DNA from: Ophiocordyceps camponoti-saundersi (nom. inval.)
Lineage: Eukaryota > Ascomycota > Sordariomycetes > Hypocreales > Ophiocordycipitaceae
NCBI GenBank assembly: GCA_003339415.1
Contig: PDHQ01000309.1
Coordinates: 1 to 38,992 of the forward strand
Direction: 5' to 3'
Length of the DNA: 38,992 nt
Shown here piece after piece: positions 11,266 through 22,744 of the stretch; within the stretch, counting starts at the first letter, position 1; each line of letters begins with the position of its first letter. The position numbers were made by a program, and so were the translations under genes. The notes under the pieces are model-generated. The model saw nothing but the letters and a program-made list of their open reading frames with translations. It was not told where the DNA came from and did not search any database.

Positions 11266-11910
11266 CTAAAACGTCTTCTTCTATAAAATAAGCTATAGAA
11301 AATATAATATTAGTAAAAAGCTACTAGTTAAGTTAGATAAAAACTTATTATAATAAAAGAAGGAGATAGGGAAAGCTAATAAAAGGCTTAAGGCTAAGAG
11401 CTTTTTTATATAATAACTTAAAAAATACCTAATAATATTAGTAGCGCGTTTCTTTATAACTTAAATATAAGTTTAATAAGTTTTATATAGTAAGCTATTA
11501 GTAAGATTAAGGAAAAAGCTTATTTAAAGAGATAGAGGAGGAGAAGTAAAAGGAGAAAAAGGAGGAGGAGGAGGCTTAGAAAAATAATAATTCCTTAAGG
11601 CTAACTAGTAGCTATAATAGCCCTTAAACTAAGTATTAAAAGCTAGGAAATCCGCTTTTAAACTAAGGCTCTTATCGTCGCCTTTAATATTTATATTATC
11701 TTTATCTTTATTATTATTTTTATTACTATTACTATTATCGCCCTTATTATTCTTATTATCTTTATTAATAATAATAATAATAATAAAGTTAGCGGTAGCG
11801 TTAATAGTAGCGGCGATATTTTAAAAATAACTATTATATTTACTAAGCTAAGATATCCTTATTAGTAAGAAAAATATTAATATAATTAAACTTATAAAAT
11901 AAATAGCGGC
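11266..11910. other. Low-complexity interval of element B
   Basis: It contains GGA/GAG repeats (11526-11580), TTA/TTATC repeats (11690-11770) and an AAT run (11767-11785). No protein family is recognised. AAAATAAATAGCGG at 11896-11909 is the left flank of the 1.86-kb repeat. Confidence 0.5.
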
Positions 11911-13770
11911 AATTTTTATATATTTTATAGATCCCGCGCTTATAGTAACGCGGATACGGACTACCTATTCTTATATTATAAGCGAACTTTAGTCCTTCTA
12001 TTACTTTATAGTAATAGCTTTAAGCCGCGCCTAAAGCGACTCTAAGGAGGAGAGTAACGCTATATAAGTTAATTATAACCGCGAAAATTTTTTACTTAAA
12101 ATATAGCTTTACTCTAAATTATAGTAAACTTAAACTTAAAAGTTTACTATACCTCTTACCTTATTAAAAGCTAAGGTAAGTATTAGTAAGATTATTTCGG
12201 GGGATACCTTAGTCTTTATATAGGTAATTATTAAATAAGTAGCGGAGTCCGAAAAGGTCTAGGGAGGCGCCCCTCCTACTCCGATTTTATTAATTAATAG
12301 TATTTTCTTAGCTATTATAGCCGCGGTTTCCTCTTTTTTCTATAGCTTTAGGGGGAGTAGAACTCCTCTAATATAAGTTATAATTATAGCTAAAATGCCG
12401 GAGAAAATTATTAAAAAATAAATTCCTAAGTAATATAAGCGTTAGCTTATAATTTACTTTAATTTTATCGCTATTTCGCTTTAAGTTTAAGGCTTTAAAA
12501 TAATTATAATAAATATTAACTATAAACTCCGCGGGTAAAGCTAAGCTTTTATAATAAGGAAATTACTTAGCGGTAATATTATAATAATATTCTAAGATAT
12601 TATTTATAAGCTTTAATCTAATCTAAAGTAGCTTTATATTACTTTTAAAAAAAAGGCACGCTTAATTAGTAAAAGTTATACTCTTATTATAAAAAGGGTG
12701 CTAATATAAGCCTTATAATAAAGTAATAAGGAAGCTTTTTAAAAGGAGATTAAGTTATTAAATAAGGTTTTAATAATATAATTATACGTAAAAAGATATT
12801 ATTTAAAAACTTAGCAGAGTTCTCTTATAATTATTATTAATAGCGTAATAGATATAAATTAAATTTATAATAAAAGTATAATAATATAAGCGGAGATTTT
12901 TAATACGGAACCTTATAAGCTAAAAGTCTAATTTTAATAATATTTTAAGTATTACTAGCTTAGATATATTACTAAATATTATATAGTAAAGCTATAATAT
13001 AGCTAATACTCCGCTTTTTTATACGCGGAGGGCGAGTTAGCTTATTTTATAATATACGGAAAAAAACCGTATTATTACCCTTTTTATTAAAGAACTTATT
13101 TTAAGTAAAATTAACTTTACCTTAAAATAAGAGTAGCGTAGGACTAGGTAAAAAATATTTATATTTCCTAACTTTAGAGATTTATAAATCGGAACTTTAT
13201 ATATATTGCCTTTTCTCCCCTTTTAGCGCTAACTAGAGTCTAGTAATAGCTAGGGCGGAAACGCTAAAAAGCGAATATAGTAGCTTTACCTTTAACCCCC
13301 TCTCTAAACTTATCCGTAGCTTTACTATAATAATTAGGCTACTTTTTAAAATTAGCTATTACGAGGTTTATTATAAGCTAGTAAAACTTTTATATATTCC
13401 TTAATCGCGTTAATAAAGCCTCGATTAAATAGATTATTTAAAATATTATAATTAAGCGCGGAGATTTAGTTTATAATAATAATAACGCTTAGGAAAATAA
13501 GTAGCTATATAAACTCCGTACCGAACTTAAACTATATATACCTTTATTACCGCAGACTCCGCTCCGGAGGAAATATTAGCTTCCTAATTATTTATTATTA
13601 TTAGACTTATCTAAGGTATAGAGTGCTAGGTGCGGACCTAGTCCGGCCTTAAGCTAAGGTAATATTTAAGGGGAGGGTTTTACTCTAAGTTCTCCGGTTT
13701 TTCTTACTCCTAGAATATATATAGGATAGTTCTAAGCTATATTAAGTATATTAGCGTATAAATATTATTA
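11911..13770. repeat. 1860-bp dispersed repeat, copy 1
   Basis: It aligns with 18261-20120 at a constant offset of 6350 from the first to the last base, so there is no net indel, and the differences are mostly transitions. In this copy it is flanked by 14-bp direct repeats, AAAATAAATAGCGG (11896-11909) and AAAATAAGTAGCGG (13770-13783), with one transition between them. This looks like a target duplication. The minus-strand end at 11911 is A-rich (CTATAAAATATATAAAAATT), so a retroposed unit lying on the minus strand is possible. A minus-strand frame contains KATDKFREGVKGKATIFAF (about 13270-13330) but carries stops at about background density. I do not recognise a family. Confidence 0.75.
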
Positions 13771-13806
13771 AAATAAGTAGCGGATTTCCTTATTAATAAT
13801 AATAAT

Positions 13807-13845
<39 letters not shown>

Positions 13846-13997
13846 GCTATAAAAAAAAAGGAAGGAATAAAAAGTTTAATAAGTAAGCGTTATAAAAGCT
13901 ATAGAAAAGTGGGGCAAGCTAGCGGAAAATTTTTTACCTAACCTTACTATATATTATATAATAAATCCCGCACTTATAAGAGAGGAAAAGGACCTTA
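13771..13997. other. Interval between the 1.86-kb repeat and the 3' LTR
   Basis: It holds an AAT microsatellite (about 13795-13854), then a short purine-rich tract AAGAGAGGAAAAGGA (about 13978-13992) that may be the polypurine tract of element B. The tract lies about 5 bp before the LTR, whereas a tract normally abuts it. Confidence 0.4.
13795..13854 (+). repeat. (AAT)n microsatellite
   Basis: A nearly uninterrupted AAT run of about 60 bp. It has no C or G and so is untouched by RIP. Confidence 0.85.
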
Positions 13998-14297
13998 TAT
14001 TAAAGTTTAGCTTTTATATTATATTTAAGTTATAAACTTAAATATTAAACTTATAAATTAGCTTTATAATTAAATAATAAAGCTACCGCTATTTAGCTTA
14101 AAAGCTTATAATAAAAAGATTAAATAAAATAAAATAGAAAAGATAATTAAATAAAAAGGTAAATAAGCTTTAAAGGAAAAAGCGGTATATATAGCTATTT
14201 AACACGCTAGAGTATAGCTTCCTTAAAAGCTTTTTATATATAATTATTATTATATATAGCTTAATAAATAAGTATCCCTTTAATTAGTCTTTTAATA
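13998..14297 (+). repeat. 3' LTR of element B (300 bp)
   Basis: Partner of 3036-3335, with the same 300-bp length and matching termini. It carries more T/A at several sites (for example TTTATAATTAAA where the 5' copy has TTTACGATTAAA). Some sites go the other way, so both copies were mutated. Confidence 0.8.
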
Positions 14298-17200
14298 GTT
14301 TTATTTAATTAAATAACTTTAATTTAAGTAAAAAGTAAAATTATTATAAAATTATTTAATAATTTTAAAAATAGTATATATAAAATAAAAAGTAAAAAAG
14401 TTATTTATTATTAATAATTAAGTTAAAATTAATAATATTATTTTTTATACTTTTATTTTATATAATATTAAAATAAATACTTATTTCCTAATTAGCTATT
14501 ATTTTATAAAATAAATAATAAAGAGCTTAAGCGCTAAGCTTATTTTTATTTAACTTATTCCTTTTATTAATTTTTAAAATTATTAAGTAAGCTTAGTTTA
14601 TAAATACTTAATTATTATTTTAATAATTAATTAATAGTATTTTTTTTAAGAAATTTACTAAGTAACTAACTATATTTAAGATTTCTTTATTAGCTTATTT
14701 TAAATAGCTAAAAAGAGATTACTATTTAACTATATAGCTTAGAAACTAATTTAGCTAAATAATTTACTTACTTTTATTAAGTACTCGCTTTTAATTTTAT
14801 TATTAAAAAAGCCCTTTTTATAAGAAATTTAAATTTAGTTATTTAAGTAAATACTAAACGCTAAAACTATTTTTTTTATTATAATAAGCGTAAATATTAA
14901 ATTTTTTTATATTTATAAAAAAAAAAACTTTATATAGCTTATAAAGAAAAAGCTAGCTTTAATTTTAACTTAAAATAATTAAAAAATTAATAATATAAAT
15001 AAAGATATTTTAAAAAAGTAGCTTATTTACTAAATATAATAAAACTTTTATTAAGTATAATAGGAAAAAATAACTATTAATACTTATAGCTTTTATAATA
15101 TTAAATAATAATAACTTAATTATAATTATAAAGCTAAGCTTAGCTAGCTATATATATATAAAATAAGAAATCTTATTTTTTTTAAAAAAAAAGCTTAAGT
15201 ATATTACTTATATATAAAATATAATTCTTTTTATTTTTATATATTTTAAAGAATTTTTTAATAAAAAGAAAGCTTATATTTTTACTAGTTTTTAACTTAG
15301 CTATAATATTATTTTAAAACTTAAAAAGCCTCTAAACTTAATAAAACCTTTTTTTTATAAAATACTTATAAAATACTTATTATTAGAAAAAAAATTATTA
15401 ATTATTTATTTAAAATTAAATTTATTAAGTTAAATATTAATCTTTATATTACTTTTATTTTTCTTATACTAAAGCTATACTTAATAGTTTAGCGTTTTTA
15501 TATTAATTATTAATAAATAAATAATTATTTAAAAAGTTAAATCTTATTTACTCTTTTTTTAAAAAATATAATATTTAGCTATTAAAAAGCGAAATAGTTT
15601 TTAAAAATTAATATTATTTAAGTATTTTACTACCTTTATTTTAACTTTAACTTTAAATACTTTATAACTTTTTATATAAAGTTTAGTATATTTTATTAAA
15701 TTATTCTTTTATTTAGCCTTAAAGTAAAGTTTACTTAGTTTTAGAATTTTATTAATATTTAATTTTATAATTTCCTTAACTATTATATAAGTATATATAT
15801 TAATAATATATTAATTTACTTAAATAGTAAAGAAAAAAAATATTAAAAAAAATACTAAAAAGTAATTTAATATTTATATTAAGTAAACTTATAAGAGGAT
15901 ATTTAAAAATTAAAGTTTAATATTATAAAAATTAATTATTTTAATATAATATTATATATAAGCTAAAAAATAAGCGTAAACTCTTATAAAGTATAAGTAA
16001 TTTAAAATTAAAAGTTTAAAAATTTTTAAAATTAGAAAGTTATTTATTTATTTATAAAATTATATAACTTTATTTAATTTTTTTATTATTATATTAATAT
16101 TATTATTAAGCTTTTAAATTATTTTCTAAAAAAATATTACTTTTTAGCTTAAATTAAAATAAAAAAAAGCTTTTAATAAAATAAAGGAATTAGCTATATA
16201 AGCTTTTATATTTACTTTTTTTTATTTAAAGCTTATAACTTAACTTAAAACTAACGCTTTTTAGAATATTACTACTAATATATTTTAATAATAATAAAAT
16301 AATTAAATATAAAAGCTTATAAGCTTTTTTTTAAAAAATAATAAACTTAGCTAAATAAGTATATTTAATTTAAAACTATAAATTACTTATTATTATATAA
16401 AATTTTAAGTGTTTTTACTAAAAACTATTTAGTTAAAAATTTAATATAATTATAAATTATAAAGCTTTAATTTATTTTATAATAAAAAGATTACTTTTTA
16501 TTTAATAAGTTTAATAATTTAATTTCTTTATTTAGTTTAATATTTATTTTTTATATTAACTTAGTTAGCTAAATATAGCTATTAATACCTTTTTATATAA
16601 AATAGCTAAGCTTTTAATTATAAAAGCTTATAAAAAAAAGAAAAGAATATTAATAATAATTTTTTAAAAAAGCTTTAAATTTAAAATTCTAACTTTAGCT
16701 TTAATAATTACTTTAATTTACTTTAAAAAAAAAACTTTACTTTATTAAAAGTAAAATTAATATAGCTAATTTAAAAAAAGAATATAAGCTAAAATTTTAA
16801 ATTTTATAATAATCTTTTTATTACTTTTAAATAAAATAGTTAAAAATAATTTTTCTTTTATATTACTTTAATTTAAAATATATATAAGCTAGCTATTTTT
16901 ACTTATAATAATTAGAATAAAATTATTTAAATATTTTAATAAAGTTATTATTAAAGTATTTTATAATACCTTAATAGCTTTATATTATCCTTATAACCTT
17001 ATCTCTTTATATAGCTTACTTAAGTTATAAGAAACTTTTATATAAGATTCTTCTAATTTTATAACTCCTTACTTTACTTTTTATATTCCTTACTATTATT
17101 TTATATATTTAATTAAGTATTTAAATAGCTACCCTTTTTATATATTATATATAAAAAGGTAATTATAATAATATACTTCTTTTTAAAACTCTTATATTAT

Positions 17201-18260
17201 TAATAATAAATAGCTTATTTAATATTAATTAATATATTAAGTAATATATAAATTAGCTAAAATAAAAAAAATAACTATAAATAAAAAGATTAGTAATTTA
17301 TTATACTTAACTTTACTTTTTCGTATAACTTAGTAATATATATAATAGCTACTTTATATAATAAAAAAAAGATATATACTAAACTTTTTTAGATAATAAT
17401 AATAGCTTTATATACTTTATTATCTAATAAGAACTCTTATATACTTTTAATACTTTTAAACGCGCTTATACTTACGCTTACCTAGCTTAAACTAACTTAA
17501 GTAACTTTAAAATTAACTTAAACCTAAGCTTAGAAACTTAACCTAATTATATATAAAGAGATAGCTAAAGGAAATACTATCTTAGTTTATATATAGTAAG
17601 TAAAAACTAGCTTAGATTTCTAAAAAACTAACTTAAAAATTATAGATAAACTTTTAAATATTAAACTTATAATATATATAAGAAAGATTATATATAAAGT
17701 AATATACTTAAAAATTAAAAGCTTTTTTTATTAAAAGTGCTTAGGAAGACTTTTATAAATAAATTAAATATTAAGTAAAGTAAGTTTTTTATTTATTTCT
17801 TAAAGCTTTCTTATAGCTTTTTAAAAAATAAAGCGTTATTATATAATAAACTAGTAGCTTTATTAAGAAATTCCTTTTTATAATTAAAGCTTTATATAAT
17901 TATATTTTAGCTACCTTTTTAATAACTTTAATAACTTTTACTTTTAAGCTTATTTAGAAAATTATCTTATTAATTAAAGTTCCCCTTTATATAACTTTTA
18001 ATATAACTCTTAATATAACTTTATATAAAGCGAAGAAAATACTAAACTTATTTATAGCTTTTATAATAATTTTAAAAAGCTTAGCTTTTATTTTTCCCCT
18101 TATATAATTAATTTATAATAGCTTAATTATTTTTAAAAAAGTTATAATATTTAATAAAAGCTAGTAAAAAGACTAAAACTACTTAAGCTATTTATATAAT
18201 ATCTTATATAATAAAGCTAAGCTTTTTATATTATATTATTAATAAATTAATATTATTAAT
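14298..18260. other. AT desert, no recognisable gene
   Basis: This is extremely AT-rich sequence, with CpA and TpG almost absent between 14300 and 17300. I found no transposon motif, LTR pair or RNA gene. A plus-strand frame around 17290-18200 has a suggestive stretch (YKEIAKGNTILV near 17550), but its stop density is no lower than expected for such base composition. It is probably one or more old, fully decayed repeats. Confidence 0.5.
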
Positions 18261-20120
18261 AATTTTTATATATTCTATAAACTCCGCGCTTATAATAATA
18301 TAAATATAAACTCTTTATTTTTATATTATAAGCAAACTTTACTTTTTCCGTTACCTTATAGCAATAGCCTTAAGCTACGCTTAGAGCAACTTTAAGGGGG
18401 AGGGTAACGCTATATAAGTTAATTATAACTACGAAAATTTTTTACTTAGAATATAGCTTTACTTTAAATTATAGTAAACTTAAACCTAAGAGTTTATTAT
18501 ACTTTTTACCTTATTAGAAGCTAAGGCGAATATTAGTAAGATTATCTTAGGGGATACCTTAGTCTCTATATAAGTAATTATCGAATAAGTAGCGGAGTCT
18601 AAGAGGGTCCGGGGAGGCGCCCCTTTTACTCTAACTCCGTTAATTAGAAATATTTTCTTAGCCGTTATAGCTATAGTTTCCTCTCTTTTCTATAGCTTTA
18701 GGGGGAGCGGAACTCCTCCGATATAAGCTATAATTATAGCTAAAGCGCTAAAGAAAACTATTAAAAAATAAGTTCTAAAATAATATAAATATTAGCTTAT
18801 AATTTACTTTAATTTTATTATTATTTTACTTTAAGTTTAAGGCCTTAAGGTAATTATAATAAATATTAATTATAAACTTTATAAGTAAGGCTAAGCTTTT
18901 ATAATAAAGAAACTATTTAGTAGCGATATTATAATAATATTCTAAGATATTATTTATAAGCTTTAGTTTAATTTAAAATAGCTTTATACTATTTTTAAAG
19001 AAAAGGTATACTTAATTAATAAAGGTTATATTTTTATTATAAAAAAGGTACTAATATAAGCTTTATAGTAAGGCGGTAAGGAAGCTTTTTAGAAAAAGAT
19101 TAAGTTTTTAAATAAAATTTTAGTAATATAACTATATATAAAAAGATACTATTTAGGAACTTAGTAAAGTTTTTTTATAATTATTATTAATAGCGTAATA
19201 GATATAAATTAGATTTATAATAAAAATATAATAATATAAATAGAGATTTTTAACGCGGAACCTTATAAGCTAAAAGTTTAACTTTAATAATATTTTAAAT
19301 ATTACTAGCTTAGATATATTATTAAATACTATATAGTAAAGCTATAATATAGCTAGTACTCCGCCTCTTTATATACGAAAGGTAAGTTAGCTTATTTTAT
19401 AGCTTATAAAAAAAGATTATATTATTACTTTCTTTATTAAGGGACTTATTTTAAGTAAAGTTAACTTTACTTTAAAATAAAAGCGGCGTAAGATTAGGCG
19501 AAGGATACTTATATTTCCTAATTTTAGAGATTTATAAATTAGAACTCTATATATATTACCCCTCCTCCTTTTCTAGCGCTAACCGGAGTTTAGTAATAGC
19601 TAGGGCGGAAATACTAAAAAGCGAATATAATAGCTTTACTTCTAACCCCCTCTCCGAACTTATCTATAGCTTCGCTATAATAATTAGGCCGCTTTTTAAA
19701 ATTAGCTATTATAAGGTTTATTATAAGCTAGTAAAACTTTTATATATTCCTTAATTATATTAATAAAGCCTTAATCGAATAGATTATTTAAGACGCTATA
19801 ATTAAGCGTAGAGATTCGGTTTATAATAATAATAACGCTTAGGAAGATAAGTAGCTATACGGACTCCGTACTAAACCCGGACTATATATACTCTTACTAC
19901 CGCGGACTTCGCTTTAGAGGAAATATTAGCTTCCTAGTTACTTATTATTACTAAACTTATTTAAGGCGTAAAGTACTAGGTGCGGACCTAGTCCGGCCCT
20001 AAACTAAGGTAACGCTTAAGGGGAGGGTTTTACTCTAAGTTCTCCGGTTTTTCCTACTCTTAAAATATATATAAGATAGTTCTAAGCTATATTAAGCATA
20101 TTAGCGTATAAATATTATTA
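18261..20120. repeat. 1860-bp dispersed repeat, copy 2
   Basis: Second copy of 11911-13770, in the same orientation and of the same length. It starts AATTTTTATA and ends AATATTATTA like copy 1. The flanks differ completely from those of copy 1, which fixes the unit borders. A weak direct repeat TAATATTATTAA (18248-18259 and 20127-20138) could be a target duplication but is cheap in this AT-rich context. Neither copy is consistently the more mutated one. Confidence 0.75.
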
Positions 20121-22551
20121 TTAATATAATATTATTAAAAACTAATATTATATTATTTTTTTAAATATTTTTATAAGCTTAGCGTAATTATATTACTTTT
20201 ATTATATAAAACTTAAAAAGAGGTAAGATAAAATTTATTAAATATTTAATTTATACTTTAATATAATAATAAATTATATATAATACTAAGCTAATTAAAC
20301 TAATATAACTTTTACTTTTATATAAAGGAAATACTTAAAGAAAATAATATTAAAAATTTTTAAGGAATTAATTAAGAAAATATAACTTATATAATATACT
20401 TTTAATAAAGGGGAAACTTAACTTTATACTATAATAATAAGGGCTTATTATAAGGTATTAAAACTTAAGCTAGTATTTCTTTTTATAAAGCTTTTATATA
20501 AAGAGTTTTTCTTTATTTTTTATATATTACTCTAAGTCGCTCTTAACTATAGAAAAATATCTAACTAGTTTTTTATTAATTAATATTATTATATAAACTC
20601 CTTATAATTAAATTTACCTTAGCTAAAATTTTATATAAGTAAATTTAAATAAGTTTAATAAAAAGACTACTACCTATTACCTTATATAAAGAAGCGCTAT
20701 TTTATTTATAAAAAGGAAAGGTATTAGTTAATAAATTATAAGTAAGGGGACTTTAATTATATAAAAAAGGCGTACTTTATTTTATATAAAGAATTTAATA
20801 AGGACCCCCTTATAAATAATAAATTTAAAGCCTTCCTCCTTAAATATAAAAAATATAATATTATTAATAACTTTAATAACTTATTATATAAAAAAGATAA
20901 GGACGCTTTTAAGGAAGCTACTTAATTTATCCTTTTAAGTACTTTTATATATTAATTTATAAAGGAAAATATCTTTATATAGTAAACTATATAATTAAGT
21001 AATTAAGTTTTTCTTATAAATACTTACTATATAGAATATTAAAAATAATTTTAAAATATTAACGCTATAAACTTCTTTATTATTAGTAAAAACTAAGCTA
21101 AAATATTTATATAAGAGAATTTAAATATATAAATTAACTAAATATTAAGTATTATAATAATTAAGTTTAGTAGCTTAGCTATTATAACTTTAATTAATAT
21201 AATTAATATTAATAGCTTTTTTAATATTATATAATATTATATTTTTAATATTTTTACGCTATTCCTCTTTTCTTTTAAAAATATAAATCGCTTAAGAGCA
21301 TATTTTAATAATATTAGGAATATTATTATATATAAGGATAGTTAAATAATCCTTATTATATAAAAATAAAAATATTTATTCTTTTATATATTTTTACGCA
21401 AAGCCGCCCTTTTTTTTATAAAAGTATAGCTTTATTATTTATATTATTACTTTAAATACCCTTATATAAAATATCTTCGTAATTTATTTTAAAATATAAA
21501 TTATAATAATATTTCTAAAATATTACTTTATATAATAAAGAAATTTTATTATTAATACTAAATATATAACTCCTTATTATAGTAATTTAAATTCTTAATT
21601 AAAGATAATATTTCTTTTAATTATAAGATTATTATAAATATTATATAACTAAGTAATAAGAACGCTCTCTATATTATTAATAAAGCTATATTTTTCTAAG
21701 CTACTATTTTTATATAATTACTCTCTGCTTAAGATATATAAAACGCCTTTTATTACTATTAGATTATTATTTATTAAAGCCTTTTAAATATTATTATATA
21801 TAACCTTAATATAAACTTCTTTTTAAATAAATTTTATTCTTTTATATAAATTATTAGTTTATTATATAAGGAAATATTTATTAAAGTATACTAAGTAGTT
21901 AGTAAAGTTAAACGCTTATATATCTCTCTTTAGTATATATATAATATACTTATAGAAAACTTTAGAAACTAAGCTAATAATAATATAATTCTTTAGCTTA
22001 TTATAAAGTACTTAAATAATATAATAAGGCCTAATAGCTTTATACTTATACTTCTTATTTTTAATATATATTTTTATATTTATAATACCTCGCTCTTATT
22101 TTTAAATATTATTATATAAGCGACTATAATTTAAAAAATAATAAAAGTAATTTAAAAGCTTTATATAAAGAGAGATATTAGCTATATACTTATTATATAA
22201 AATAAACCTCGCTTATATAAAAACTTTATACTTCTTTTTTATTTTTATATTATAATTTAGCGTAAACGTTATAACTAAATAAGATTATATAAACTTTTAA
22301 TAATTAAAAAGTAATCTATTTTTATAAACCTTTTTAATAATCTTACTAAGTTTTATATAATATAAATTAAGCTATATTATTTACTAAATAAAGCTTTTAT
22401 AAAAAAAGCTAATATTTATATAAAAAGATTTATTATTAAGATTTTTTATTATAGCCTGCAGGGATATAAGGATTTTACTAATTATATAGTAAATTTATTT
22501 ATCTCCTTTACTTTCTTTTTAAAAAAAGAAATAAAAAATATTACCTTTATT
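20121..22551. other. AT-rich sequence, target of the hAT insertion, no recognised gene
   Basis: This is RIP-mutated sequence up to the hAT border. One plus-strand phase can be read from about 20290 to 22551 with TAA/TAG stops only, but the stop density is near background and no motif of a known family appears. CCTTTATT at 22544-22551 is the left copy of the hAT target duplication. Confidence 0.5.
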
Positions 22552-22572
22552 TAAAGTTTAAAATTAATTAGT
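22552..22572 (+). repeat. Left terminal inverted repeat of the hAT element
   Basis: It pairs with 34345-34365 at 19 of 21 positions. The two mismatches are C/T and G/A, as RIP would make. Confidence 0.88.
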
Positions 22573-22589
22573 AACTTTTTAGTTTTTTT

Positions 22590-22740
22590 TTAGTTAGTCT
22601 AGACTAACTAACTAAAGTCCTTATTTTTAGGGACTAAATTAGTTACTAACTAACTAAAGTTCTTATAGTAACTAATTTTAGTTAGTTACTTTTAGTCTTT
22701 AGTTAGTTACTAACTAACTAAAGACTAAAAAATTAGTTAC
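22590..22740. repeat. Palindrome-rich subterminal region, left
   Basis: Repeated TTAGTTAGT/ACTAACTAA motifs are present. There is a perfect 20-bp palindrome at 22591-22610 and a perfect 41-bp palindrome with a 1-nt centre at 22690-22730 (arms ending ...AGTTAGTTA / TAACTAACT...). hAT transposases bind short subterminal repeats, so these are candidate binding sites. Confidence 0.8.
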
Positions 22741-22744
22741 TAGC

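Larger units (their letters stand above)
3036..14297 (+). mobile_element. Full-length Ty3/gypsy retrotransposon with nested insertions (element B)
   Basis: The element is bounded by a 300-bp direct repeat pair (3036-3335 and 13998-14297) of equal length. Both start TATTAAAG and end TTTTAATA, which is TGTTAAAG...TTTTAACA after RIP. The flanks are ATTTT (3031-3035) and GTTTT (14298-14302), a 5-bp target duplication with one transition, although T-rich flanks make this weak. Pol lies on the + strand between the LTRs. Subtracting the nested 1.75-kb LTR element and the 1.86-kb repeat leaves about 7.6 kb, a normal gypsy size. Confidence 0.75.

Noticed and set aside
11107..13640. A single 830-codon minus-strand gene across the 1.86-kb repeat and the adjoining low-complexity region
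   Set aside because: The phase is continuous and contains protein-like stretches, but it has roughly one stop per ten codons, a plus-strand phase is equally open, and the homology border at 11911 splits it.
14298..18260. Possible genes in the AT desert (for example around 17290-18200 on the + strand)
   Set aside because: Stops at background frequency, no motif, and composition alone can explain the open stretches.
11911..20120. The two 1860-bp copies as LTRs of one retrotransposon
   Set aside because: The interval between them contains the 3' LTR of element B and AT desert without pol motifs. The copies have unrelated flanks and no TG...CA-type ends.
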